In this document: in pieces, positions 30,856-39,187 of the stretch
Numbering within the stretch: the stretch's first letter is position 1
Layout of the letters: every line of letters starts with the position of its first letter
From: Amycolatopsis vastitatis
GTDB taxonomy: Bacteria; Actinomycetota; Actinomycetes; Mycobacteriales; Pseudonocardiaceae
Length of the DNA: 47,413 nt
NCBI RefSeq assembly: GCF_002234595.1
Contig: NZ_NMUL01000084.1
Location: 1 to 47,413 of the forward strand
Direction of reading: 5' to 3'
Position numbers and translations under genes: made by a program
The notes under the pieces: model-generated
The model's input: only the letters and a program-made list of their open reading frames with translations
Databases searched by the model: none
What the model was told of the DNA's origin: nothing

Positions 30856-31599
30856 ATGGACGACATCGTGCGGCAGGCCGTGGCACGCGCCATCGAGACC
30901 ATGCAGGGCAACCTGGGCGAACGCCTCACCATCGACGATCTCGCGCGCGCCGCGATGTTCAGCAAGTTCCACTTCACCCGGATCTTCCTGCGGGCGACCG
31001 GGTTGTCCCCCGGCCGCTTCCTTTCGGCGCTGCGGGTGGCCGAGGCGAAGCGGCTGCTCGCCACGACGGCGACCTCCGTCGCGGACATCAGCCACCAGGT
31101 CGGCTACAACAGCGTCGGGACGTTCAGCGCCCGCTTCAGCGGCAGCGTCGGCCTTTCCCCGACGGGCTACCGGCAGCACTGCGGGCTGCCCGACCGGCTC
31201 CCCGAGCGCACCGGGCAGCCGGAGTCCGCGGCCGGCGTGCGCGGCCGGCTGTGGTTCCCGCCGGTCCTGCAGCGGGGGCCGGTGTTCGTCGGGCTGTTCC
31301 CGGCGCGGATCGCCGAAGGCGCGCCGGCCCGGTACGCGGTCGTCCCTGGTGACGGCCACTACGCGCTGACCAGCGTGCCGGTGGGTTCTTGGTACGTCAT
31401 CGCCTGCGCGTACGGCGTGTTCGACGACCGCGGTCCCCGGGCGCTGACCGGGTTGTCCGGACCAGTCACGGTGCACCGGGAGGTCACGGCGCACCTGGCC
31501 GACGTGCGGCTGCGGCCGCGCCACCGCTTCGACCCGCCGGTGCTGCTGGCCCTGCCCGAACTGTGGCCGGCCCCGGCCCGCCGGGCGGTCGCGGTCTGA
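30856..31599 (+). CDS. AraC-family transcriptional regulator (RiPP-side paralogue)
   Basis: A 247-aa protein with the HTH pair at the N-terminus (LTIDDLARAAMFSKFHFTRI; VADISHQVGYNSVGTFSARF; GLSPTGYRQ) and a beta-rich C-terminal domain (ALTSVPVGSWYVIACAYG). It is the same architecture as the AraC protein at 20121-21047 without its 35-residue N-terminal tail. ATG 30856 follows GGAGGG. It is divergent from the 59-aa peptide gene and could control it. A strong hairpin follows its stop. Confidence 0.9.
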   Translation: MDDIVRQAVARAIETMQGNLGERLTIDDLARAAMFSKFHFTRIFLRATGLSPGRFLSALRVAEAKRLLATTATSVADISHQVGYNSVGTFSARFSGSVGLSPTGYRQHCGLPDRLPERTGQPESAAGVRGRLWFPPVLQRGPVFVGLFPARIAEGAPARYAVVPGDGHYALTSVPVGSWYVIACAYGVFDDRGPRALTGLSGPVTVHREVTAHLADVRLRPRHRFDPPVLLALPELWPAPARRAVAV

Positions 31600-31655
31600 G
31601 CCGGGCGCTTCCGGCGCGGCGAACGCGGGTTTGGCCCGCGACGAAAGGCAAAACC

Positions 31656-31707
31656 GAGCGGCTTCGCCCCGGGACGGCAGAAATACCGTCCCGGGGCGAA
31701 GCCGCTC
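31656..31707 (+). terminator. perfect 22-bp hairpin terminator
   Basis: Bases 31656-31677 are the exact reverse complement of 31686-31707 around an 8-nt AT-rich loop (CAGAAATA). It starts 57 nt after the AraC stop. A smaller CGCGGG/CCCGCG hairpin (31624-31640) precedes it. No T-tract follows, but the stem is very stable. It separates the AraC gene from regulator B. Confidence 0.75.
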
Positions 31708-31746
31708 ACGGTCGGGTGATTCCTCCGGCAGGCCCGGACGGTGGCG

Positions 31747-31766
31747 TACAATTCCCGCGGGGAATT
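31747..31766 (+). promoter_or_regulatory. -10 box overlapped by a palindrome upstream of regulator B
   Basis: TACAAT (31747-31752) matches the -10 consensus at five of six. It is overlapped by the palindrome AATTCCC-GCG-GGGAATT (31750-31766). No good -35 is visible, as expected for an activated promoter. The arrangement suggests autoregulation or repression of the regulator that begins 31 nt downstream. Confidence 0.5.
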
Positions 31767-31796
31767 GGCTCGGCTGGGGGATGCGAGGAACACAAC

Positions 31797-32402
31797 GTGA
31801 TAAAGGTTCTGCTGGCCGAAGACATGGACATGGTCCGCGGCGCGCTCGTTGCTCTCCTGAACCTCGAGTCCGACATCGAGGTGGTGGCGGAAGTGGATTC
31901 CGGTGACGAAATCCTGCCCGCCGCCCGGTCCGCCCGGCCCGACGTCGCCGTCATCGACATCGACCTGCCGGGCAAGGACGGGCTGACCGCGGCGACCGAG
32001 CTCCACGAGCACGTTCCCGAGTGCCACACGCTGATCCTCACCAGCCTCGGCCGGCCGGGCACGGTCCGCCGCGCGCTCGACGCGAAGGTGAACGGGTTCC
32101 TGCTCAAGGACGCGCCGTCGGACAAGCTCGCCAACGCGGTGCGCTCCGTCGCGGTCGGCAGGCGGGTCATCGACAGCGAGCTCGCGCTGTCGGCCTGGGA
32201 GGCCGACGACTGCCCGCTCACGCCCCGGGAGCTGGAGATCCTCGCGCTCGCCGCGCGCGGGCGCAACGTCGCCGACATCGCCGCGGACCTGTTCCTGTCC
32301 CCGGGCACGGTGCGCAACTACCTGGCGGCGTCGGTCACGAAGCTCAACGCCCGGAACCGCGTGCACGCCATCCGGATCGCCACCGAAGCCGAATGGCTCT
32401 GA
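31797..32402 (+). CDS. NarL/LuxR-family response regulator B
   Basis: A 201-aa regulator with the same length and layout as regulator A: VLLAEDMDMVRGALVALL start, VIDIDLPGKDG phospho-site, FLLKDAPSDKL, and an HTH ending in LSPGTVRNYLAASVTKLNAR. Start is GTG 31797, supported by GAGGAA about eight bases upstream. Its last 59 bp overlap the end of the convergent kinase gene at 32344-33660, its likely partner. Confidence 0.93.
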   Translation: MIKVLLAEDMDMVRGALVALLNLESDIEVVAEVDSGDEILPAARSARPDVAVIDIDLPGKDGLTAATELHEHVPECHTLILTSLGRPGTVRRALDAKVNGFLLKDAPSDKLANAVRSVAVGRRVIDSELALSAWEADDCPLTPRELEILALAARGRNVADIAADLFLSPGTVRNYLAASVTKLNARNRVHAIRIATEAEWL

Positions 32403-33660
32403 GCCGCTTCGGGACCAGGCGCGCGCCCCGCCGGGGCGGCAGGAACGGCTGAAGCGGCACGGCGGCGCGCAGCACGTGTGTCCCGTCGGGCCCGGGCCCG
32501 ACGGTGAGGGTGCCGCCGAGCGCGCCGACCCGGTCCTCCAGGTTCCGCAAGCCGGCACCGTGCTCCTCGTCGTCGTCCGGCTCCTCCCCCGGCACGACGC
32601 CGTCGTTGGTGATGCGCAGCCACGCCTCGCCCCTGGTCACCCCCACGGTGAGTTCGCACCACGTCGCCTTGCTGTGCCGCACGACGTTGGTGGCGCCTTC
32701 CCGCAGCATCGTGGCGAACATCGTGGCCACCGGCTCGGGCAGGTGGGCGGGCAGCCGGTGGCCGATGTGCACGCTCACGCCGGCGGTCTCCAGCACCGCC
32801 GCCGCCGCCCGGCGTTCCTCCGCCAGCGAAAACCGCCGGCTCCCGGCCGCGATCGAGCGCACGTCGGCGAGAGCTTTGCGCGAGATCGTCACGAGCTCGG
32901 CGAGTTCGGTCTTGGCCCGGTCCGGCTCGGTGTCGACGAGCCGGCGGATCAGCTCGATCTTGAGGGTGATGGCGGACAGGCTCAGCCCCAGCAGGTCGTG
33001 GGTGTCCTGGGAGAACCGCAGGCGCTCCTCGGCGATCGCGCGCGAGGTCAGCTTGCGCGCGCCCACCTCGTATCGAGCGGCCAGCCCGCTGAACCACGCG
33101 AGGCCGAACACGGCTCCTGCCCCCACCGCCGTGAGCAACGCGCCATCGACGCCGTCGACGACCGACACCACCGGTGTCCCCACTCCCGCCACCAGGAGGC
33201 CGGCCCCGGCCGACACGAGCGCGAGGACCGGCACGGACACCACCGGCCTCGCCGCGAGCAGCACACTCCCCGCGAAGAAGCAGCCCAGCGGGCTCCACGC
33301 GGCCCCCAGCTGCAGCACCGGCAGCACGCCGAGGAGGGCTTGCGCCGCCAAGGCGGGTACGCGGAACCGGGCGGGGCCGTAGCAGAACCCGGCCAGGTGC
33401 ACCGCGACCAGCGCTGCCGCGTAGCCGCACGCCGCGAAGGCCGACAGCCACGATCGGGCCTCTCGCAGCGGCTCGAGCACCCTGAGGACGCCGATGCCGA
33501 GGCAGAGGGCGCTGTGGACGACGAAGATCAGGCGCGCCGGGAAGCCGCCACCCGGCAGCCCGTCCGCGGTGGCGCCGGGAGCGGGAGGCACCACTTTGCC
33601 TGACGTCACCGGATGCCGCGACCGGAATCTTGTTTCGCGCAGCCTCGCGTCAGCGATCAT
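32344..33660 (-). CDS. single-copy sensor histidine kinase, NarL/DesK type
   Basis: A 438-aa kinase with about five membrane helices (~42-195), a HisKA_3 box (LRFSQDTHDLLGLSLSAITL, His phospho-acceptor) and an HATPase_c domain (REGATNVVRHS, ITNDGV, GAGLRNLEDRVGALGG, all intact). ATG 33660 follows GGGGAGG. The basic C-terminal tail (LPPRRGARLVPKRLRAIRLR and on) is read from sequence antisense to regulator B and may be dispensable. Ligand unknown. It is next to the SagB/YcaO genes. Confidence 0.9.
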   Translation of the reverse strand: MIADARLRETRFRSRHPVTSGKVVPPAPGATADGLPGGGFPARLIFVVHSALCLGIGVLRVLEPLREARSWLSAFAACGYAAALVAVHLAGFCYGPARFRVPALAAQALLGVLPVLQLGAAWSPLGCFFAGSVLLAARPVVSVPVLALVSAGAGLLVAGVGTPVVSVVDGVDGALLTAVGAGAVFGLAWFSGLAARYEVGARKLTSRAIAEERLRFSQDTHDLLGLSLSAITLKIELIRRLVDTEPDRAKTELAELVTISRKALADVRSIAAGSRRFSLAEERRAAAAVLETAGVSVHIGHRLPAHLPEPVATMFATMLREGATNVVRHSKATWCELTVGVTRGEAWLRITNDGVVPGEEPDDDEEHGAGLRNLEDRVGALGGTLTVGPGPDGTHVLRAAVPLQPFLPPRRGARLVPKRLRAIRLRWRSGWRARGSGR

Positions 33661-33679
33661 GCACCGCCTCCCCAGAAAG

Positions 33680-33741
33680 CGCCGTGCCCTGAAAAGGGCG
33701 TGCCCTCAAAGGGCGTGCCCTCAAAGCGCCGTGCTCCGAAG
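33680..33741. repeat. 15-bp tandem repeats, two perfect and two degenerate copies
   Basis: GGGCGTGCCCTCAAA occurs exactly at 33696-33710 and 33711-33725. Degenerate copies (GCGCCGTGCCCTGAAAA and GCGCCGTGCTCCGAAG) flank them at about 33680-33695 and 33726-33741. They fill most of the 107-nt gap between the kinase start and the SagB stop. They could be a dispersed extragenic repeat or regulator sites. Confidence 0.75.
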
Positions 33742-33767
33742 GCAGGGTAACAGCCGGACCACGTGCG

Positions 33768-35225
33768 TCAGGTCGAATTCGCGCCGTCAGGAGGGAAGTC
33801 GAGCACGCATTCGCCGACGCTGACCTCGGCCGGCCACGCCAGCTTGAGCGCCCGGTCGACGCGGTCGCCGGAGTCCGCGGGCACGGCGTGCGCCGCCAGG
33901 CCCATCGCCTTGGCCACCAGGTAGAACACCTGCTGGAGCGCGCCGAGGTGCAGCAGGGTCGTCGCGTAGGCCGCGCCGCCGAGCGCCCAGGCGACCCGGG
34001 ACATCCGCGCGGTCATGGTCAGCAGGGCCGGCGGGCGGCGGTGGCCGCCCGCCGCGACCATCGCCATGTCCAGCAGGCCGTCCAGGACGGCGGTGTCGTC
34101 GTTGACCAGGGTGAGGGTGTGCCAGAGCGGGTCGTAGTGGTAGATGCCGCGAGCGAGGCCCGCGCAACGGTTGACGCCGACGTAGATTTCGAGCTCGTAC
34201 AGGCAGGCCACGCTGAAGTACGGCCGCTGGGTCGCGTCGTGCGAACGGCCGCCGGGCAGCCCGGCCGGGCCGATCGAGCGCACCCGCGCGGCGCGGAACA
34301 GGAATTCGCCGATCTGCCGGGCCGACAGGCCCCGGTCGCTGACGACCGGGCAGGCGTGGTCGGTCTCCAGCAGCGCGCTCAGCGTCGGATCGCGGCCGGC
34401 CAGCGCGGCCGGCTCGGGCCGGTACAGCGGGAAGGCCGGCCCACCCGAGCCCGGTTTGACCATCGGCGGTTCCGGGCCGGGCGGGCCGTCGTCGACCTCG
34501 CGCGACGACGGCATCTGCCAGGTCCGGCTGCGGGCGTGGAACATCAGGTCCTCGTGCGACCAGGGCGCCGTGTCCGGACCGCCGTATTCGGTGAAGCGGT
34601 CCTGGGCGTCGGCGAGCAGCACGACCCCGGCGGCGACCAGGAACTCCACCACGTCGGCGACCACGGGTGCGGCCACGCCGGTGGCGGCGGCCAGCCGCTC
34701 GACGGTCGTCGGCGCGGCGAGTGACGAGGCGAGCAGGATCGCGGGCGGGCGGAACAGCGCCACCTTGTACGGCGCCCCGGGTGTCTCGGCCAGCAGGACA
34801 CCGCCGTCGGCCCGCAGGGCGGTGAACCGCGACAGCCGCACCCGCCGCCCGGCGGGCAGCGGCCCGGCGCGGAACGCCGGGGACTGGGTGACCGGGATCG
34901 CCGACAGCACCGGGCCGCGGCCGTCGTTGAGCGCGACGGAGTGCACGACCGAGCCGGACAGCCGGGCGAGCACGGCCAGCAGCGACCGCCGCCAGGCCTG
35001 CTCGCCCGCGCCGTCCGCGGCCACCAGGTTCGCCATGGACACCGGGCCGAGCGCCAGCCGGGCGAGGGACTCCGGCACACCGGCGGCCGTGCCGCGGAAC
35101 TCGTACTCGCCCCACCACGTGATGGCGACGAGCGAGCCCTCGTCGTCCACTTCGAGCAGGGTGTCCTCGGTGAACGACCACAACCGCACCGTTTCGGCGT
35201 GCCTTGCCGGGTTCTCGGCAGCCAA
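33768..35225 (-). CDS. SagB-type dehydrogenase (azoline oxidase)
   Basis: A 485-aa protein. The C-terminal ~230 residues are a SagB/nitroreductase-fold FMN enzyme (LSARQIGEFLFRAARVRSIG; RPYFSVACLYELEIYVGVNR; HYDPLWHTL; GAAYATTLLHLGALQQVFYL). The N-terminal ~240 residues include two segments resembling winged-helix RiPP-recognition modules (TTVERLAAATGVAAPVVADV). SagB enzymes oxidise thiazolines and oxazolines to azoles. The TTG start at 35225 is supported by AGGAG six bases away. It lies 52 nt after the YcaO gene, so the two are probably co-transcribed. Confidence 0.9.
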   Translation of the reverse strand: MAAENPARHAETVRLWSFTEDTLLEVDDEGSLVAITWWGEYEFRGTAAGVPESLARLALGPVSMANLVAADGAGEQAWRRSLLAVLARLSGSVVHSVALNDGRGPVLSAIPVTQSPAFRAGPLPAGRRVRLSRFTALRADGGVLLAETPGAPYKVALFRPPAILLASSLAAPTTVERLAAATGVAAPVVADVVEFLVAAGVVLLADAQDRFTEYGGPDTAPWSHEDLMFHARSRTWQMPSSREVDDGPPGPEPPMVKPGSGGPAFPLYRPEPAALAGRDPTLSALLETDHACPVVSDRGLSARQIGEFLFRAARVRSIGPAGLPGGRSHDATQRPYFSVACLYELEIYVGVNRCAGLARGIYHYDPLWHTLTLVNDDTAVLDGLLDMAMVAAGGHRRPPALLTMTARMSRVAWALGGAAYATTLLHLGALQQVFYLVAKAMGLAAHAVPADSGDRVDRALKLAWPAEVSVGECVLDFPPDGANST

Positions 35226-35277
35226 CGCGAACTCCTAGCTGGACGACGGAACCGCTCACCGGCGCCCCGGCAGTGTG

Positions 35278-37590
35278 CTAGAGGAACATCGGGAACGGGT
35301 TGAGCCGCTCGTAGGGCACCGGCTCCGCTACCCGGCCGAGGCGCACCGGGACGTCGAACAGCCTGCCCGGCGCGAACCGGGCCCAGAACGGCCGCAACCC
35401 GGGAGCCAGCACCTTGACCACCGGCAGGCCGACGTCGGGGCGGGTCTGGTCGAGCACGAGCAACTCGCTGCCCGCCTCCGCCAGGGCACCGGCCAGCGCG
35501 AAGACGTCGTCGCGCACGTCCGGCCGGTGGACGTACCGGAAGTCGGCCGGGGTGCGGGTCCGCGCGCCTGCGGCCGGCCGCAGGTAGGGCTGGTTGGCGA
35601 CGGTCGCGTGCTCCAGCCACCGCGCCGCGTCCGGGTCGCCGATGCCGTGGCCCTGCCGCAGCAGGTCCGGCAGCATCTGGTTCAGCTCCGACACCGCGCG
35701 CCGCACGGCGATCCGCGGGTCGAGGTGGGCACCGAACCCGAACATGATGTGCTCGTGCGGCCGGCCGGTGCCGCGCGAGACCGCGGCGAACACCGGCACG
35801 CCGAGGTCCGACGTCACGTCCAGGACCCACAGCTCGCGGCCGAGTCCGGCGTAGTGGCCGATCATCTCGGCCAGCCACTCGTCGTCGAACGAACCGAGGT
35901 CGACGCCCGGCACCGGGGTGCGGTTGTACCACCACAGCGCGACGGCGTCCCGCTCGACGAGTTCCAGTGTGCCCTGCAGGACGGCGTCCTCGAGGCTGCT
36001 GCCCGCCGCGGCCCCGTTGGAGTCCGCGTGCACGCCGCGCGCCCCGGACTCGGCGGGCACCCCGTAGTACAGGTACGCCGTGGGCAGGAGCCGGCGGTGG
36101 CCGGACAACGACCAGACGGGTGTCCAGTCGATGGCCGCGTCCGGGTCGAACCGGACGGGGACGTGCTGGAACGAGCCGTGCCCGGCGTTCCAGGCGGCGC
36201 GCTCGCGGTACTGGCGGTCGGCGAACAGCATGCAGTCGTTGGGGTGCACCGCCTCGGCGCCGAGCTCCTCGAACGAGGCCCGGATCCGCAGCTCGTCACC
36301 CTGGTAGTTGCCGGAAAAGCGCTCCACCGCCTCGCACAGCGCGCCGACCTCGGCGTCGAGCGCGGTGATCCCCTTGCCCCCGTTTTCGCCGCGAAGCCCG
36401 GCCCGTATCCCGGCCGCCCCGGTGACGCCGCGGGCGACGTTCTGCCCGGAGCGGTAGGCGTTGACGTAGGGCGGGGCCCCGGGATCGCGCCGGACCTCCT
36501 TGACGATCCCGGTGACCGGGCTGATCAGGTGCCCGTATCGCTCGAGGGTCTGTGCCGGCGTCGAGGTGCGGTGGCCGCCGCCGGTCGACGTCGTCTTGCG
36601 CGCCGGTTCGAGCCGGACCGGCCGGGCCCCGCGCGCCGCGACCAGCGTGCTGTCACCGCAGCCGGGGCACTGCGGCCGGCGGCGCAGCTCGTGCAGCGTG
36701 CCCTGCAGGTCCAGGGTGTCGAGCACCCACACGCACTGCTGGCCGTGGTACCGGTAGCCGGCCAGCCACTTGCTGGCCTCGAGCACGACCAGGTGTGCCG
36801 CCGCGGCCGAAAGGGACGGCAGCGCGGCCGTCGGACGGCGCGCGGGACCTTCGTGGCCGAGTAACTCCTGCGCGCACGCCTCCGCGTGGCGGTGCCCCCA
36901 CAGCCGGTTGGTCAGGCAGTGCCAGCACGCCGACTCGCCGGGCCGCAGCACCGGCCCGATCCACACCTGCGCGCCGAACGGCCGGGCCAGCAGCCACGGC
37001 CGCCCGGTCCGGCGGTGTTCGGCGTCGAGCTCCTCCAGCCGCGGGTCGAGGTAGTCGGTGCACAGCACGATGCTCAGGTCCGCGTCCCCGGTCGCGGCGG
37101 GCGCGACCGCCAGGGTGGCGTCGGCCAGCGCCCGCTCGACCGGCCCGGTGTCGACGTCGTCGCCGACGGCGACCAGCCGGATCCCCGGCGCGGCGGCGCG
37201 CGAGGCCATCGGGGCGGCGTCGACACCGCACGCGTCCCAGTAGGCGAGCTCCCGTTCGTCGACGGCCGGTTCGGGCACCGGGCGGACGGAAACGAGGCCC
37301 TCGTCCACCAGCTGGGCGACGATCGCGGCCACCTCTTCGGGCGTCATCCCGGCCGGCCGGGCGCGGAGGACCTCGGCGAACTCGCGGGTGCCGTCCAGCA
37401 GCGGGGCGAGCGATTCGATCCGGGCCCCCCGCATGGTGATGACGCCCCGTTCGGAGAACAGGTAGGCGCCGTTGCCGTCGGACACCTCGGCGCGCAGGTG
37501 CCGTTTGAAGGCGAGCACGCGGGTACCCGAGGCCGGTGCTTCTTCAGGACGGCCCCGCCCCGGGACGGGCCGCACGGCTGATCCGCTCAT
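35278..37590 (-). CDS. fused E1-like/YcaO cyclodehydratase (TOMM C-D protein)
   Basis: A 770-aa fusion. Residues ~25-105 look like a peptide-recognition winged helix; ~135-320 form the ThiF/E1-like C protein with zinc Cys pairs CWHC (222/225) and CPGC (308/311). The YcaO ATP-binding domain follows from ~343 (GGKGITALDAEVGALCEAVE ~404-423; NGAAAGSSLEDAVLQGTLEL; a final LNPFPMFL). The proline-rich C-terminus (PFPMF) fits the PxP-type tail of azoline-forming YcaO proteins. It would cyclise Cys/Ser/Thr in a precursor peptide using ATP. ATG 37590 follows CAGGAG. It leads the modification operon. Confidence 0.94.
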   Translation of the reverse strand: MSGSAVRPVPGRGRPEEAPASGTRVLAFKRHLRAEVSDGNGAYLFSERGVITMRGARIESLAPLLDGTREFAEVLRARPAGMTPEEVAAIVAQLVDEGLVSVRPVPEPAVDERELAYWDACGVDAAPMASRAAAPGIRLVAVGDDVDTGPVERALADATLAVAPAATGDADLSIVLCTDYLDPRLEELDAEHRRTGRPWLLARPFGAQVWIGPVLRPGESACWHCLTNRLWGHRHAEACAQELLGHEGPARRPTAALPSLSAAAAHLVVLEASKWLAGYRYHGQQCVWVLDTLDLQGTLHELRRRPQCPGCGDSTLVAARGARPVRLEPARKTTSTGGGHRTSTPAQTLERYGHLISPVTGIVKEVRRDPGAPPYVNAYRSGQNVARGVTGAAGIRAGLRGENGGKGITALDAEVGALCEAVERFSGNYQGDELRIRASFEELGAEAVHPNDCMLFADRQYRERAAWNAGHGSFQHVPVRFDPDAAIDWTPVWSLSGHRRLLPTAYLYYGVPAESGARGVHADSNGAAAGSSLEDAVLQGTLELVERDAVALWWYNRTPVPGVDLGSFDDEWLAEMIGHYAGLGRELWVLDVTSDLGVPVFAAVSRGTGRPHEHIMFGFGAHLDPRIAVRRAVSELNQMLPDLLRQGHGIGDPDAARWLEHATVANQPYLRPAAGARTRTPADFRYVHRPDVRDDVFALAGALAEAGSELLVLDQTRPDVGLPVVKVLAPGLRPFWARFAPGRLFDVPVRLGRVAEPVPYERLNPFPMFL

Positions 37591-37823
37591 CTGCACTCCT
37601 GTCCGGTGCGCGCGATCGGAGAACCCGGATTCTTCTCCGGCACGCAGGCCTGCGGCCAGTGCGCGGCACATCGATCCGGACATGCGAAACACACGGGTTT
37701 TCGTGGAAAAGACATGCGCGACCGAGGTTTGGCGCACTGGTCGCCGTCACCGGTGGTTCGTCACCCTGGTTCGCGAGGGCAAAGTGCCCGGCGGCACGTT
37801 CGACCGAACAGTGAGGATCGAGT

Positions 37824-38513
37824 ATGACGACCACTCGCACCTACGGGCAGTTCTGCGGCCTCGCACGCGCGCTCGAAATCGTCGGAGAACGCTGGTCGAT
37901 GCTCGTCATCCGGGATCTGGTGCTCGGTCCGAAACGGTACACGGACCTGCAGCGGGGCCTGCCCCGCATCCCGGCCAGCATCCTCTCGTCCCGCCTCAAC
38001 GAGCTCGAGCAGGCGGGTGTGGTCCGCCGCCGGGTACTGCCGCAGCTCGAAGCGGGCCTGGTCTACGAGCTGACCGAGTACGGCAGCGAACTCGACCACA
38101 TCCTGCTGGACCTCGCGCTGTGGGGCGCGCGGTCGCTGGGGTACCCGAAGGACGGCGAGGTCTTCACCACCGACGCCGCGATCCTCGCGCTCTACACGAC
38201 GTTCCAGGAGGACGCCGCGAAGGGCGTCAACGTGACGTACGTGCTTCGCCACAGCGACTCGCTGATCGTCCACGCGATGGTCGACGACGGCGCGCTGAAG
38301 GTCAGCACCGGCGACCACCCGGCCGCCGACCTCGTGATCGAGCCCCGAGGGCCGGAACTGATCGACCTGGTCAACGGCGACCTGACCGCAGCCGAGGCGA
38401 TGGCGTCCGGGCGGGTGCGGATCGACGGCGAGTTCGCGCACCTGGAGCTGTTCACCAAGCTGTTCCGGATCCCGCCGAAGCCGGAAACGGCGGAGGGACT
38501 CTCCTTCTACTGA
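37824..38513 (+). CDS. HxlR-family regulator with SCP2-like domain (RiPP-side paralogue)
   Basis: A 229-aa close relative of the protein at 22436-23131. It shares RTYGQFCGLARALEIVGERW, DLVLGPKRY, GLPRIPASILSSRLNELE, and the C-terminal DDGALKVSTGDHPAADLVIE. It is divergent from the YcaO gene over a 233-nt region that contains no gene. ATG 37824 follows GAGGATC. It probably represses or senses a product for the modification operon. Confidence 0.9.
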   Translation: MTTTRTYGQFCGLARALEIVGERWSMLVIRDLVLGPKRYTDLQRGLPRIPASILSSRLNELEQAGVVRRRVLPQLEAGLVYELTEYGSELDHILLDLALWGARSLGYPKDGEVFTTDAAILALYTTFQEDAAKGVNVTYVLRHSDSLIVHAMVDDGALKVSTGDHPAADLVIEPRGPELIDLVNGDLTAAEAMASGRVRIDGEFAHLELFTKLFRIPPKPETAEGLSFY

Positions 38514-38584
38514 CCGGCACGGCAGCAAAAACGGCAATTCGGAGTAACGGCCCATGCGCGCGCGGCGGTTATCGTCGATGCGCC

Positions 38585-39187
38585 ATGCCTGCTCACGACG
38601 ACCTGGGGTTCAGCATGACGACTTCCGAAACCATCCGGCCCGGCGGGTTCCTCGCCGGGCTCAACAGCCGTCACCACCACCGCGCGCTGGCGGTGTTCAT
38701 GGCGGTCGTGATCGCCCACTGGGCCGAGCACATCGTCCAAGCCGTCCAGATCTACGCGTTGGGCTGGCCGGTGGCCAAGGCGCGCGGAGTGCTCGGGATG
38801 CCGTTCCCGTGGCTGATTTCGCAGGAATGGCTCCACTACGGCTACGCGCTGGTGATGCTGGTGTTCCTGTGGGTCCTGCGGCACGGGTTCGCCGGCCGGT
38901 CGCGGCAGTGGTGGAACCTGGCGCTGGCCATCCAGTTCTGGCACCACATCGAGCACCTGCTGCTGTTCATCCAGGCGCAGTCGGGCTGGCGGCTGGCCGG
39001 GCAGAAGGTGCCCACCAGCATCATCCAGCTGCTCGTACCGCGGGTGGAGCTGCACCTCTTCTACAACACGATCGTCACCATCCCGATGATCGTCGCGGTG
39101 ATCCTGCACCGGCGCGCCTCGGTCGCCGAGCACGAGCTGACGGGCTGCGTCTGCGGACTGCCGAGGGCCGCCCTCGCCGCGTCGTGA
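38585..39187 (+). CDS. His-rich integral membrane protein of unknown function
   Basis: A 200-aa membrane protein with about four helices. Helix-embedded histidine clusters stand out: RHHHRALAVFMAVVIAHWAE then H, FWHHIEHLLLF and VELHLFY. A CVC motif is near the C-terminus (TGCVCGLPRA). The stop overlaps the GTG of the CopC-CopD gene (GTGA), so it is translationally coupled to it. Metal or haem handling is plausible, but I do not recognise the family. Start is uncertain: ATG 38585 could be leaderless behind TATCGT (38570-38575), or ATG 38615 may be used. Confidence 0.7.
   Translation: MPAHDDLGFSMTTSETIRPGGFLAGLNSRHHHRALAVFMAVVIAHWAEHIVQAVQIYALGWPVAKARGVLGMPFPWLISQEWLHYGYALVMLVFLWVLRHGFAGRSRQWWNLALAIQFWHHIEHLLLFIQAQSGWRLAGQKVPTSIIQLLVPRVELHLFYNTIVTIPMIVAVILHRRASVAEHELTGCVCGLPRAALAAS

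Noticed and set aside
31656..31707. Hairpin considered as a possible small RNA or attachment site
   Set aside because: Perfect stem directly after the AraC stop, with no integrase or tRNA nearby; a terminator is the simpler reading.
37606..37827. 73-codon plus-strand frame with three Cys before the HxlR gene, considered as a RiPP precursor
   Set aside because: The GTG start has no ribosome site and the composition is typical of a random GC-rich frame. It also crosses the start of the HxlR gene.
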